Notes: generated by a model from the sequence alone, not told the origin. A stretch of DNA of 53,502 bases from a bacterium (GCA_024641305.1 JAHEDI010000025.1:1-53502), one strand, 5' to 3'. Shown: positions 25,835 to 34,603, numbered from the stretch's first letter. Program-made: numbers and translations.

Positions 25835-27739
25835 ATGGCACTTTCGGAAACCGAAAATAGATGGGCCTCGCGCGTCTGGCAGGCGCGCCTCCTTCGTTTG
25901 CTCATTTTCTTGGCGCCCGTCGGGGTCGGCGTGGCGGCGGCCATCCTGGCAGGTCAGTTTCTACCGCACACAGACACGACGATCGGCGTAATTCTCTGGT
26001 GGGCTTCGCTGGTCGGTATCGCCACATCCACGTTGCTGCTGGTCGATCGGCTGGCCAGGCGTGCGTTACCGCTGGCGATCCTCATGCAGATGACGATGCT
26101 TTTCCCCGACAAAGCGCCCAACCGGGTAAAGATGGTTCGTAGGGCTGGGTCGGTCAAGCGTATGGAGGAGCGACTCGACGCCGCCAAAGCTGCCGGGGAG
26201 GATGATGTTGCCGGCAACGCGGAAAACGTGCTGGCATTGGCCGGGGCACTCAGTGCCCACGATCGACTCACCCGCGGCCACGCGGAGCGCGTGAGGGTCT
26301 ACGTCGACCTCATCGCCGAAGAGTTGGACCTCGACGATGACGATCGGGACCGATTGCGGTGGGCGTCCTTGCTGCACGACATCGGCAAGCTCGACGTTCA
26401 CCGGGAGATCCTGAACAAAGACGGACGACCCACCGAGGCGGAGTGGGAGGAACTTCGCCGGCATCCGACGTTCGGTGCCGCCTTGATCGGGCCGTTGGCT
26501 CCTTGGCTCGGTGACTGGTCGCTGGCGGTTGAGCAGCATCATGAGAAGTATGACGGGACCGGATATCCCCACGGGTTGGCCGGCGAAGGCATTTCGTACG
26601 CCGCTCGCATCGTCGCAGTGGCCGACGCGTATGACGCAATCACGTCAGCCCGGTCGTATAAGGCGCCGATCAGCGCCCACACGGCTCGCCAAGAGCTAGC
26701 CCGGTCGGCCGGGACACACTTCGATCCCGTCATTGTGCGGGCGTTCATGAGCATTTCGCTCGGTAAGATCCGCTGGGTGATCGGGCCGGCTTCCTGGTTT
26801 GCTCAGATCCCATTCATCGGTGGATTGGAGCGGATCGGACGGGATCTTTCCATTCTTGGTGTGGCGATGCTTACTGTGTTCGGGGCGTTTCGAGGTGGCT
26901 TCATCGACGTACCGGAAGCGGCCGGCCCGGTCGCGGTGACGACCGCGGTGGAACAGGCTCCGGGTAGCGGCAGCGGCGACGGTGAAACCGGGTCAGGGGA
27001 ACCGGGCAGCGCCCCAATCGCCACCACATCGACATCGATTGCAACGACTTCGACCACATCCACGAGCACCACATCGACGACTAGCGTTTCTACAACCGCC
27101 ACGAGTCCGGCCACTACAACGACCCAGGTTCCTCCAACAACGACATCGGCTCCCCGGATAACCACGACCACCGTGGCCGCGCTGCGAGCACCGACTGCCG
27201 GCAACGACCTGGCAACTACTGCAGAGGATATGGCCGTCACGGTGCCGGTATTGGACAATGATTCTGATCCTGATGGGGACGCGCTCGTCGTTGCTGGCTA
27301 TGACGTTCGGACTGCGTTCGGGGGCGACGTTGTCTGTGGCCAAACGTCATGCACGTACAACCCGGCCCTCAACTTTAACGGGACGGACAGCTTCAGCTAC
27401 GTCGTATCGGATGAGAAGGGTGGCCTCGACAGAGGAAAGGTGACTGTCACAGTGACTCCTGTGAATGACGCCCCGGTCGCCAGGGCAGACAACGCATCGA
27501 CGACGGCCGGGAGTGCCGTGGTCATCTTTGTCCTCACCAACGACTCTGATCCTGAGGGGCAGCAACGTTCCATCGTTGCGTTTGATGTTTCGTCTGCCCA
27601 GGGTGGCACGGTTTCCTGCGACGTGGCCTGCGTGTACTCGCCGCCGACGGCTTTCTCAGGTATCGACACCTTCAGCTACACCATGGCCGATCCCGCCGGC
27701 CTTACCGCCACTGCCACCGTCACCATCACGGTCAACTGA
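25835..27739 (+). CDS. HD-GYP domain protein with extracytoplasmic Ig-like domains
   Basis: 634 residues. Two N-terminal TM helices (about 18-70) lead to a cytoplasmic HD-GYP phosphohydrolase (about 120-300) with LLHDIGKLDVH, HHEKYDGTGYPHGL and ADAYDAITS. A third hydrophobic segment near 335-350 would carry the chain outside. There a Thr/Ser-rich linker (about 385-445) and two Ig/cadherin-like domains follow, each with NDSDP(D/E)G and TDSFSY or IDTFSY motifs (about 450-634). HD-GYP domains degrade cyclic di-GMP or related dinucleotides; coupling to exposed adhesin-like domains is unusual. ATG 25835 is used; a TTG lies one codon before. Confidence 0.85.
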   Translation: MALSETENRWASRVWQARLLRLLIFLAPVGVGVAAAILAGQFLPHTDTTIGVILWWASLVGIATSTLLLVDRLARRALPLAILMQMTMLFPDKAPNRVKMVRRAGSVKRMEERLDAAKAAGEDDVAGNAENVLALAGALSAHDRLTRGHAERVRVYVDLIAEELDLDDDDRDRLRWASLLHDIGKLDVHREILNKDGRPTEAEWEELRRHPTFGAALIGPLAPWLGDWSLAVEQHHEKYDGTGYPHGLAGEGISYAARIVAVADAYDAITSARSYKAPISAHTARQELARSAGTHFDPVIVRAFMSISLGKIRWVIGPASWFAQIPFIGGLERIGRDLSILGVAMLTVFGAFRGGFIDVPEAAGPVAVTTAVEQAPGSGSGDGETGSGEPGSAPIATTSTSIATTSTTSTSTTSTTSVSTTATSPATTTTQVPPTTTSAPRITTTTVAALRAPTAGNDLATTAEDMAVTVPVLDNDSDPDGDALVVAGYDVRTAFGGDVVCGQTSCTYNPALNFNGTDSFSYVVSDEKGGLDRGKVTVTVTPVNDAPVARADNASTTAGSAVVIFVLTNDSDPEGQQRSIVAFDVSSAQGGTVSCDVACVYSPPTAFSGIDTFSYTMADPAGLTATATVTITVN

Positions 27740-27764
27740 CCGAGCCCCCCGCTCTCACCGTCCG

Positions 27765-29204
27765 CTAGCTCTCAACCCTCCAGATCACAGCAGTGCGTGG
27801 GGCGACGGCGAGTCGGGTAGTTACTCCGTCGCTGCTGATGCCGCCATCTCCGTACAGAGTCGTGAACGTCGTACCCATCGCCTCTTGCACGGTGGCCGAG
27901 TGGGCGGTATGGCTGGCATTGACTGCCACCAGGATCCGTTCGGTTTCGTTGGCCCGCTCGATGACATACAACTCGGGACCGACTGGAAGCGCTCGATATG
28001 AACCGGTCCGAAGAGCCCGGTGGTCGTGGCGAAGCTGAATGAGCGATCGGTGGGTTTCGAGAGTCGCCCGGTTCCACGAGTCCTCGTCCCAATCGAACCC
28101 GGACCGATTTTCAGGATCCCTCCCCCCGGTCAAGCCGACTTCTGACCCGTAGTAAATGCTGGGAGCGCCCGGGAATGTCATCTGGATCGCCACCGCCAAT
28201 TCGACAGCGATCGGATCGTCTGCACACAAAGTGAGCACTCTCGGGACGTCGTGGCTGTCGAGCAGGTTGAGGTTGGCCAGGGTCGCCGACCATGGATAAA
28301 GACCGATCAGATTGCTCATGGCGTCGGAGAAGGATTGCCCATCCAGCGCCGGGTGAAGCGGGTAGTTGAGATCGGTCGTGAGATGACGGGGGATGGAGTC
28401 ACCGGCGACGAATGCCAGGGTGTAGCCCGTGAAAAGATAGTTCATGGTTCCGTCGAACTGGTCGCCTGATGAGATCCAGTTCGAGGCGTCTTCCCAGATT
28501 TCTGCCACGATGTAAGCCTCGGGGTTGATGGCCCGAACCCTCTCCCGGAACTCCTCCCAGAAACCGGGCGTGGTGATTTCCTGGGGGACGTCGAGGCGCC
28601 AGCCGTCGATACCGCGTGTCATCCAGTACTCGGCAACCTGCATGAGGTATTCGCGCACATGGGGCGTCCCGGTATTGAGCTTGGGCAGTGCCGGCATGCC
28701 CCACCAGGCGTCGTAATTCGGAGTGCGGCCGAATGCATCCACCGGGAAGGAATGGAAGTGATACCAGTCGACGTACGGCGACTGCTGACCGCTCTCAACG
28801 ACGTCCGAGAACTGGAAGAAGCCACGGCCGGTATGGTTGAACACCCCGTCGAGTACAACCCGGATATCCCGATCGTGGCAGGCGGTGATCAGCTGATCGA
28901 AGATGTCGTCGTCGCCGAGGAGCGGGTCGATCCGGTAGTAGTCCCAGGCGTGGTATCTGTGGTTTGAGCCGGAGGCGAATATGGGGTTGAAGTAGAGGGC
29001 GTTGATGCCGAGGTCGACGAGGTAATCGAGGTGCTCGATTACGCCAAGCAGGTTGCCACCTTTGTAACCGTGATGGGTCGGTGGAGCAGCCCAGGGCTCA
29101 AGATTCGGCGGCTGTTCCCATTGGTCCGATGAGGCGAACCGATCAGGAAATATCTGATAAAAGACGGCATCGGCTACCCAGGCAGGAGGTTTATCGAGAG
29201 ACAT
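27765..29204 (-). CDS. Glycoside hydrolase family 13 (alpha-amylase family) enzyme
   Basis: 479 residues with the (beta/alpha)8 core and all GH13 regions: VVLDGVFNHT (region I), GWRLDVPQE with nucleophile D205, VAEIWE with acid/base E235, and LLDSHDV with D319. It lacks the N-terminal domain of neopullulanases and any signal peptide, so it probably acts on maltodextrins in the cytoplasm. It stands alone, converging with the HD-GYP gene and divergent from pheA. Confidence 0.88.
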   Translation of the reverse strand: MSLDKPPAWVADAVFYQIFPDRFASSDQWEQPPNLEPWAAPPTHHGYKGGNLLGVIEHLDYLVDLGINALYFNPIFASGSNHRYHAWDYYRIDPLLGDDDIFDQLITACHDRDIRVVLDGVFNHTGRGFFQFSDVVESGQQSPYVDWYHFHSFPVDAFGRTPNYDAWWGMPALPKLNTGTPHVREYLMQVAEYWMTRGIDGWRLDVPQEITTPGFWEEFRERVRAINPEAYIVAEIWEDASNWISSGDQFDGTMNYLFTGYTLAFVAGDSIPRHLTTDLNYPLHPALDGQSFSDAMSNLIGLYPWSATLANLNLLDSHDVPRVLTLCADDPIAVELAVAIQMTFPGAPSIYYGSEVGLTGGRDPENRSGFDWDEDSWNRATLETHRSLIQLRHDHRALRTGSYRALPVGPELYVIERANETERILVAVNASHTAHSATVQEAMGTTFTTLYGDGGISSDGVTTRLAVAPRTAVIWRVES

Positions 29205-29252
29205 GCAGCGGGGAGATTACTCGGTTCCTACGTGCGGTTATGCTCCACCACG

Positions 29253-30059
29253 ATGATTGGATACCAGGGCGAGCCTCACTCGAATAGTTATGAAGCCGCG
29301 GTGTCGATGTATCCGGACCGCCAGTCGGTCGGCTATCACAGCTTCGCCGAGGCATTTGCGGCGATCGCAGAGGGCTCTGTCGAACTTCTCGTCATGCCGA
29401 TTGAGAATTCGACTACCGGCAGCATCCTTCCCGTCCTCGATCGACTGGTTGGGGGCGGACTGACGATCGTCCGCGAGTACTTGTTGGAGATCCATTATGC
29501 GTTGCTCGGTCTTCCCGGTGCCGATGCCAAGCAGGTGACCACCGTCCATTCCCACCCCGAGGCACTTCGTCAGGCGGAGGGGGCCCTTGTGACAGGTGGT
29601 TATATCGCCATGCCGGAACATGACACGGCCGGAGCGGTCAGATTGGTTTCCGAGCTGGGCGATCCTGGTCATGCCGCCCTCGCCCCCACCAAGGCGGCGG
29701 CCGCCTATGGCCTGGAGGTGCTTGCCGAGGGGGTGGTTGATCGCCGGCACAACACGACCCGATTCGTCGTGCTCGCCAGAGGTGAGTCTCCGTTCGCGCA
29801 GGATGCCAACAAAACCTCGGTCGCGTTTGCTGGCGCTCACCGGCCGGGGGCATTGGCGTTGGCCCTCACAGAGTTGGGTCTCCGTGGTGCCAACCTGACG
29901 AGGATTGAATCCCGGCCCGGCGATGAGGCCTGGCAATATCGTTTCTTTGTCGACCTGCTGCACGAACCGGGCAGAGCCGGGTTCGATCGGGTATTCGACC
30001 CGATGCCCTCGGCGATGGAGTCGGTCCATCACCTCGGCACCTACCCGTCAGCACGGTAA
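29253..30059 (+). CDS. pheA: Prephenate dehydratase with ACT domain
   Basis: Converts prephenate to phenylpyruvate in phenylalanine synthesis. The 268 residues start MIGYQGEPHSNSYEAA, with PIENSTTGSI and the catalytic TRF motif in RRHNTTRFVVL near residue 170. A C-terminal ACT domain (about 185-260) has the ESRPGDEAWQYRFFVD stretch that binds phenylalanine for feedback control. ATG 29253 fits the family start; an in-frame GTG at 29232 is less likely. aroF and tyrA of the same pathway lie 21 kb away. Confidence 0.92.
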   Translation: MIGYQGEPHSNSYEAAVSMYPDRQSVGYHSFAEAFAAIAEGSVELLVMPIENSTTGSILPVLDRLVGGGLTIVREYLLEIHYALLGLPGADAKQVTTVHSHPEALRQAEGALVTGGYIAMPEHDTAGAVRLVSELGDPGHAALAPTKAAAAYGLEVLAEGVVDRRHNTTRFVVLARGESPFAQDANKTSVAFAGAHRPGALALALTELGLRGANLTRIESRPGDEAWQYRFFVDLLHEPGRAGFDRVFDPMPSAMESVHHLGTYPSAR

Positions 30060-30062
30060 CGG

Positions 30063-31076
30063 CTAGCCAACCAGTGGAGCGAGTTCCTCAAGGAGCCCCT
30101 CGGGGGGTGGTTCGGCTCTCACCGATGCCTGGCGGATGGCTGGCTGATATGGGACGAGGACCCGTGGTTCCAACCCGAGAGCATGGCGGGCCGTTCGTAC
30201 CATGTCGTCAGGGTCCGTAGGGGTCCGGTTCAGCAAGACCATCGGCGGCGGAGCCGTCCACCAACGTGCCAGCGCAGCTGCTCGGACCAGCCCGATCGGG
30301 CTGGCGTCACAGACCAAGATGGTGTCGGTAGCCACCTCAAGGAGGGGGTCGCCCTCATCCGGTGAGCCCCCATCGACGATGATGTGATCGGCTCGGTCCC
30401 TGGCAGCCCACAGAACGTCGCGCCTCATGCGGGCCTCATCGATCGTGTGTCTGAACGTGCCGGCCAGAACCTGGATGTTGCCGAACTTCTGGATGGCGGC
30501 ATCGGGCACCACCCCGCGGGAACGGATCGTATCAATGGCTTCATCGATGTTGGGGCTGGGAGGCATCCCCAGGCGAAGGGCGATTGACGGCGAACGGTGG
30601 TCGAGGTCGATGAGGAGTGTCGAGACCGACCGGCTAACTAGGCACGCGATGGCCACGGCGGACTCGGTTCGACCTGGGGCGCCGGCTGGTCCTGAAACAA
30701 CGGTGACTCGGGAGCCGAAGGCGGGTGGAGATGGAAATGTACTGAGGCTTCGGGCCATTGCCAACAGTACTTCTGGTCCTTCAGCGGAGCTGAGTACGGC
30801 GTCAGCTCCGGCGTCTTCGAACATCCGTCTGCCGGGCCGGTCACTTGGCGGGTAGACACCTATCACCCTGATCCCGCGCGCCAACCATTCCTTGATACAG
30901 GCGGGGGTCATCCAGGCCGTTTCTGAGCCACCGACGATGACATCTACGTCCCGGGGCACATCGCCCGGATCGTAGGCCCGGCATACGAGCCGCACCCCGC
31001 CCGAAGTTCTGGCCACGTCCGCAAGCCGAGCTTCCCATGGCTGGGCGGTCAATACGGTCGCCACTCGGGGTCGCAT
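30063..31076 (-). CDS. CpaE-like P-loop ATPase with deviant Walker A
   Basis: 337 residues. The N-terminal 120 resemble a degenerate receiver-like domain (VIGVYPPSDRPGRRMFEDAGADAVL). A MinD/ParA-type domain follows with GPAGAPGRTE in place of the usual deviant Walker A, LLIDLDHRSPSIA and a later HIIVDGGS. Actinobacterial CpaE-like proteins, some linked to Tad pili or septum placement, often have GAPGRT; here the next residue is Glu rather than Thr. ATG 31076 follows the upstream stop by one base (TGACATG), so it is coupled to the 100-residue gene. No pilus genes are nearby. Confidence 0.7.
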   Translation of the reverse strand: MRPRVATVLTAQPWEARLADVARTSGGVRLVCRAYDPGDVPRDVDVIVGGSETAWMTPACIKEWLARGIRVIGVYPPSDRPGRRMFEDAGADAVLSSAEGPEVLLAMARSLSTFPSPPAFGSRVTVVSGPAGAPGRTESAVAIACLVSRSVSTLLIDLDHRSPSIALRLGMPPSPNIDEAIDTIRSRGVVPDAAIQKFGNIQVLAGTFRHTIDEARMRRDVLWAARDRADHIIVDGGSPDEGDPLLEVATDTILVCDASPIGLVRAAALARWWTAPPPMVLLNRTPTDPDDMVRTARHALGLEPRVLVPYQPAIRQASVRAEPPPEGLLEELAPLVG

Positions 31077-31077
31077 G

Positions 31078-31380
31078 TCAGATATGGAATCGGCAGCTGA
31101 CCACATGATTCAGATCAACGTAGGTCTCGGTCCGTAGGTCGGTGACGAGTATGTGATCGGCGCCAACTGCCACCAGATGACCCGAGAACGTCTCCCCGGT
31201 GGTCAGGGTGATATCGATGGCTTCGCTTCGGTCTTCGGATTCCAGAAGTCGGTCGCGCATGGTACGCCGTCGACGCATCGTTGCCCGCGCCGCTTGTTGC
31301 TCGGCGACGAGTACCGAATCGAGCTGATGCCGAAGGGTACGCGAGATCTCCACGAGATCGGGGTGTCGAAGTGGATCCAT
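31078..31380 (-). CDS. Small conserved-looking protein, unknown function
   Basis: No family recognised. The 100 residues have an N-terminal helical region with a very basic stretch (RATMRRRRTMRDRLLE) and a C-terminal beta-rich part (DITLTTGETFSGHLVAVGAD, ILVTDLRTETYVDL) that looks like a small SH3/Sm-like barrel. It is the first gene of a two-gene unit with the CpaE-like ATPase and has a good promoter (31407-31434). Confidence 0.6.
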   Translation of the reverse strand: MDPLRHPDLVEISRTLRHQLDSVLVAEQQAARATMRRRRTMRDRLLESEDRSEAIDITLTTGETFSGHLVAVGADHILVTDLRTETYVDLNHVVSCRFHI

Positions 31381-31403
31381 GACCCTCCCAGTCGGTGACG
31401 TTA

Positions 31404-31434
31404 GATATTATAAACTATCGTAATATCATGCCAA
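31404..31434 (-). promoter_or_regulatory. Promoter with overlapping inverted repeat in the clpS divergent region
   Basis: On the minus strand TTGGCA (31434-31429) and a consensus TATAAT (31412-31407) are 16 bases apart, upstream of the gene starting at 31380. The perfect inverted repeat GATATTA (31404-31410) / TAATATC (31421-31427) covers the -10 box, so a repressor could bind there. A plus-strand pair TTAGAT (31401-31406) and TATCAT (31424-31429), 17 apart, could serve clpS. The region is markedly AT-rich. Confidence 0.55.
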
Positions 31435-31442
31435 TGCCGAGC

Positions 31443-31497
31443 CGGTACCAACAAATGTTTTCGCGTTCTTACCGTCAGCGGTCGGGGGTTGGTACCG
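31443..31497 (+). promoter_or_regulatory. Inverted repeat abutting the clpS start
   Basis: CGGTACCAAC (31443-31452) and GTTGGTACCG (31488-31497) are perfect 10-base arms around 35 bases, ending two bases before ATG 31500. Folded in mRNA it would hide the only purine-rich sequence (GGGGG, 31484-31488) and the start region. Each arm also holds the palindrome GGTACC. The pairing is seen; control of clpS translation is inferred. Confidence 0.45.
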
Positions 31498-31499
31498 TA

Positions 31500-31781
31500 A
31501 TGGGCGTGACGACTCAGCCTTCCACAACGATTGAGGACTCGAAGGTCACGACACCCGTCTGGCAAGTGGTGGTGTGGGACGATCCCGTGAACCTCATGGT
31601 CTACGTGGTGTATGTGTTGCGCACCTTGTTCGGCTACCCCAAAGACAAGGCGACCAAACTGATGCTGCAGGTGCACAACGAGGGCCGATCCGCAGTTGCT
31701 TCAGGGCCGCGCGAGAAGATTGAGATGGACTGCCACCGCCTCCATAGGTTTGGTCTCTCCGCCACCATCGAGCGAGCGTGA
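31500..31781 (+). CDS. clpS: ATP-dependent Clp protease adaptor ClpS
   Basis: 93 residues; ClpS delivers N-degron substrates to the ClpCP or ClpAP protease. The core is complete: VVVWDDPVNLMVYVVYVL, TKLMLQVHNEGRSAVASGPR and RLHRFGLSATIE, with the Asp and His that bind the substrate amino group. ATG 31500 is chosen at the family start; upstream in-frame codons have no similarity. It overlaps the DUF2017 gene by 4 bases, a standard actinobacterial arrangement. Confidence 0.93.
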   Translation: MGVTTQPSTTIEDSKVTTPVWQVVVWDDPVNLMVYVVYVLRTLFGYPKDKATKLMLQVHNEGRSAVASGPREKIEMDCHRLHRFGLSATIERA

Positions 31782-32236
31782 GCGAGGCATTCAGTCTCGA
31801 ACCAGGCGGGATCAAGGTTCAGTTGGCCAGTTGGCAGATCGTCCTACTCCATGATGTCATCGAGTTGGTCGAGGCGTCGGGCGACGACCCGGCGCTGCCA
31901 GTGCGGGCCTACCCGGACGAGCCTGAAGAAGATGCCCAATATCGCCGGCTTATCGAGTCCGAGCGCAGCCAGGCCAGAGCGGCGGACCAATCGGCCGTCA
32001 GCCTGACGCTTGACGCCGCTGCCGAGGGTGTGTTTCTCAGTCGGGCCGAGGCAGAGGCATGGCTTCGGGTTCTTGGCGAAAGCCGGTTGCTCATCGCCGG
32101 TCGGTTGGGGGTGGTCGACAGTGACTGGGAAGACGACGAAGACAGTGAAGAATTGGCCGTTCTTCACTACCTGTCCTGGCTCCAGTCGAGCCTGGTCGAG
32201 ATCCTCTCGGACGAACTCCCGGACGCCAGCAACTAG
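31778..32236 (+). CDS. DUF2017 family protein
   Basis: 152 residues, mostly acidic and helical, with EPGGIKVQLASWQ at the start and LDAAAEGVFLSRAEAEAWLR and LGVVDSDWEDDEDSE later. DUF2017 genes follow clpS across actinobacteria, so a role with the Clp system is likely, but the function is not established. The GTG start overlaps the clpS stop. A terminator hairpin begins within its last codons. Confidence 0.85.
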   Translation: MSEAFSLEPGGIKVQLASWQIVLLHDVIELVEASGDDPALPVRAYPDEPEEDAQYRRLIESERSQARAADQSAVSLTLDAAAEGVFLSRAEAEAWLRVLGESRLLIAGRLGVVDSDWEDDEDSEELAVLHYLSWLQSSLVEILSDELPDASN

Positions 32237-32266
32237 GCGCAACCGTCCGGGAGATTTCGTTGTTGT
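32216..32266 (+). terminator. Intrinsic terminator of clpS-DUF2017
   Basis: CTCCCGGACG (32216-32225, inside the end of the DUF2017 gene) pairs perfectly with CGTCCGGGAG (32244-32253); the T-rich ATTTCGTTGTTGT follows. It ends the clpS operon before the converging transporter gene. Confidence 0.75.
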
Positions 32267-32274
32267 GAATCTGA

Positions 32275-33852
32275 CTAGGCCTCGCCGGACGCCGGAAGCG
32301 GATTTGCTTTGATGGGAGAGCCGGACCCGTGCTCAATGATCTCTGCTTCGTGTTCGGCTGGCATGAACAAGGTGACCAGAACTGCCCCGAGTAGAGCAAC
32401 GCCGACCGCGACGAGGATGGCCGATCCCATGGCGTCTACGAAGGCTTGCTGGGCAGCTCCGAACAGGGCGCTTCCGGCATTTCCCGGGAGGTTGGCGGCG
32501 ATTTGTCGTGCCGCACCAATCGAGTTCGATGCTCCCGCTGCCAGGTCTGGCGGCAACTGGGCGACTGCGGTCGCCATGTTTGTCGCATAGGCCGAGTTGA
32601 ACGCTGATCCGACCACCGCGACCCCAATGGCTCCGGCCACCTGACGAGTGACATCGTTGGTCGCCGACGCCACTCCGGCCTTCGAGACTGGCACGGCCCC
32701 CATGACGGCGTCAGTGGAGGGTGCCATGATATTGCCCATCCCGTATGACAGGGCGATGATGGCGGTCCCGATCACCCAGTACCCGGTGTCTACCCCAAAC
32801 GTGGTGAAGATAGTCAGCACGCCGCCCAGTACGAGGAGGCCGAATGTCACGACCCGGGTCGTTCCGAACCTCTCGACAAGTCGAGGAGATGTGGCGGCGC
32901 CGATGACCATCCCGATGGCGATGGGAGCGGTTCGAAGCCCAGCCTCCAATGCTGAATAGCCCTGTACGAATTGGAGATATTGGGTGAGCAGGAAGATCAC
33001 TCCGAATAGCGAAAAGAAGGCAATGCTGATCGCCGTCGCTCCTCCCGAGAATCGTCGGTTCTTGAAGTAGTCAAGGTTGAGCATCGGATGTTCAGTCCGT
33101 CGTTCGATGAAAAGGAAGAGCAGTCCGAACACGAGGCTCAAACCGAAGGCGATCATGACTCGGGTCGCGGTCCATCCGTAATCAGGCCCTTCGATGATCC
33201 CGTATACGAGCGCTGAGACGGCGACCATCGAGGTAGCGGCGCCCCAGATGTCGAGGGGAGTCGAACTTGGGTCGCGACTGGCGGGAACCAGGAAATACCC
33301 GAGAACGAGAGCTCCGATAACGATCGGCACGTTGATCAGAAACACCGAACCCCACCAGAAATTCTCGAGCAGGGCACCGCCCACAACCGGCCCGACACCG
33401 ATTCCGAGCCCGGCGACCGCTGCCCAGATACCAATGGCGCGACCCCGCTCCTCGCGCGGAAAGACATCAGTGATGATTGATAGCGTCGCTGGCATGATCA
33501 GGGCTCCACCGATCCCCATGACGGCTCTGGCAGCGATGAGTTGGGTTGCAGAGTCCGTGAACGCAGCGACCGCACTTCCCCCGCCGAAGATCACCAAGCC
33601 GATCACGAGCGCCTTGGCGCGTCCGAACCGGTCACCCACGGCTCCCATGGTCAGAAGTAGGCCGGCAAACACCAGTACATATGAGGCGACCATCCACTGC
33701 AGTTGTGAGGCCGTAGCCGACAAATCTTGCTGAAGGGTGGGGATCGCCACATTGAGGATCGTGTTGTCGAGACCGATGATGACGAGACTGAGGCTGAGTA
33801 CCGCGAGAGTCCACCACCGCCGCTGATACTTTTTCTCCTGGGGCATTCGCAT
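32275..33852 (-). CDS. DHA2-type major facilitator superfamily multidrug exporter
   Basis: 525 residues with about 14 TM helices, the DHA2 (EmrB/QacA) topology. Motif A appears as GDRFGRAKALVIG, with the exporter-specific motif C region GLGIGVGPVVGGALLENF. It would expel hydrophobic drugs or metabolites using protons. The ATG at 33852 is likely (33846 is also possible); a TTG at 33894 would run into the operators. It is divergent from a tetR gene and shares its control region, so it is probably repressed by that TetR. Confidence 0.88.
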   Translation of the reverse strand: MRMPQEKKYQRRWWTLAVLSLSLVIIGLDNTILNVAIPTLQQDLSATASQLQWMVASYVLVFAGLLLTMGAVGDRFGRAKALVIGLVIFGGGSAVAAFTDSATQLIAARAVMGIGGALIMPATLSIITDVFPREERGRAIGIWAAVAGLGIGVGPVVGGALLENFWWGSVFLINVPIVIGALVLGYFLVPASRDPSSTPLDIWGAATSMVAVSALVYGIIEGPDYGWTATRVMIAFGLSLVFGLLFLFIERRTEHPMLNLDYFKNRRFSGGATAISIAFFSLFGVIFLLTQYLQFVQGYSALEAGLRTAPIAIGMVIGAATSPRLVERFGTTRVVTFGLLVLGGVLTIFTTFGVDTGYWVIGTAIIALSYGMGNIMAPSTDAVMGAVPVSKAGVASATNDVTRQVAGAIGVAVVGSAFNSAYATNMATAVAQLPPDLAAGASNSIGAARQIAANLPGNAGSALFGAAQQAFVDAMGSAILVAVGVALLGAVLVTLFMPAEHEAEIIEHGSGSPIKANPLPASGEA

Positions 33853-33881
33853 GAATCCATTCCGATCAATTTGTGAAACAC

Positions 33882-33941
33882 TTGTGTTGCACAATACTAC
33901 AGTTACGTTGCGTAGCGCAACACACTTGTATCGGATACACT
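33882..33941. promoter_or_regulatory. Shared operator/promoter region of the exporter and tetR
   Basis: Two palindromes, TTGTG-TTG-CACAA (33882-33894) and GTTGCG-TAG-CGCAAC (33907-33921), have centres 26 bp apart. On the minus strand TTGCGC (33920-33915) and TAGTAT (33899-33894) form a -35/-10 pair with a 15-base spacer overlapping both palindromes. On the plus strand TACACT (33936-33941) is a -10 box 7 bases before the tetR ATG, which implies a leaderless tetR mRNA. The layout is typical of TetR autoregulation. Confidence 0.6.
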
Positions 33942-33948
33942 ATGGCCC

Positions 33949-34518
33949 ATGAACGCAGAAGTTGATCCCCGTATTTCACGAACCCGTGGGGTTGTGCTGG
34001 ACGCAACTGCCACCCTTATCGGCGAGGTGGGGTTCGGCCGTACGTCGATCGAAGCGATTGCCGAACGATCGGGCGTGGCCCGATCGACAATCTATCGTCA
34101 TTGGCCGAATCGCCCGGACCTCCTGGTTGAGGCGATTCGCAGCACCGTTGCTTTGGAACCGTCTAGCGAGACGGGAGATCTCCGCCACGATCTATCGGAG
34201 CTGCTTGGCGGGTTGGCAGACAGACTCGGGTCCCCCCAGACGGGTCCAATCATGTTGTCGTTGATCGCCGAGGCGAGGCGAGACCCCCAAATGGCTTCGG
34301 TATTTACCCGCTTCGCACTGGAGCGCTTTGGGCTGATTCGTTCGATACTCGAACGCGCCATCGAGCGGGGCGAATTGAAGGCCGAAATGGACTCCGAGCA
34401 GATGACCGAGGATCTGGTTGCCCCCCTCTTCTTTCGGGCGTTCATTCGCTCGGCGTTACTGGACCGTGACAGCGTGGATGACCACATCGACCGGTGGATC
34501 GCCGTATACGCCCGTTGA
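33949..34518 (+). CDS. TetR/AcrR family transcriptional repressor
   Basis: 189 residues. The helix-turn-helix is RTSIEAIAERSGVARSTIYRHW (split: IEAIAERSG and ARSTIYRHW, about residues 28-50), followed by a helical ligand domain with a TetR_C-like end (LVAPLFFRAFIRSALL). It is divergent from the DHA2 exporter and probably represses it and itself through the palindromes at 33882-33921. The ATG sits 7 bases from the -10 box with no room for a ribosome binding site. Confidence 0.9.
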   Translation: MNAEVDPRISRTRGVVLDATATLIGEVGFGRTSIEAIAERSGVARSTIYRHWPNRPDLLVEAIRSTVALEPSSETGDLRHDLSELLGGLADRLGSPQTGPIMLSLIAEARRDPQMASVFTRFALERFGLIRSILERAIERGELKAEMDSEQMTEDLVAPLFFRAFIRSALLDRDSVDDHIDRWIAVYAR

Positions 34519-34603
34519 CCTCTGGTCGGGATGATCGTTACCGCGGGTAGCCCGGATCGGCGGCCACGAACCAGTCACCTTTGGTGAGCGGTAGCCTGGT
34601 CTC

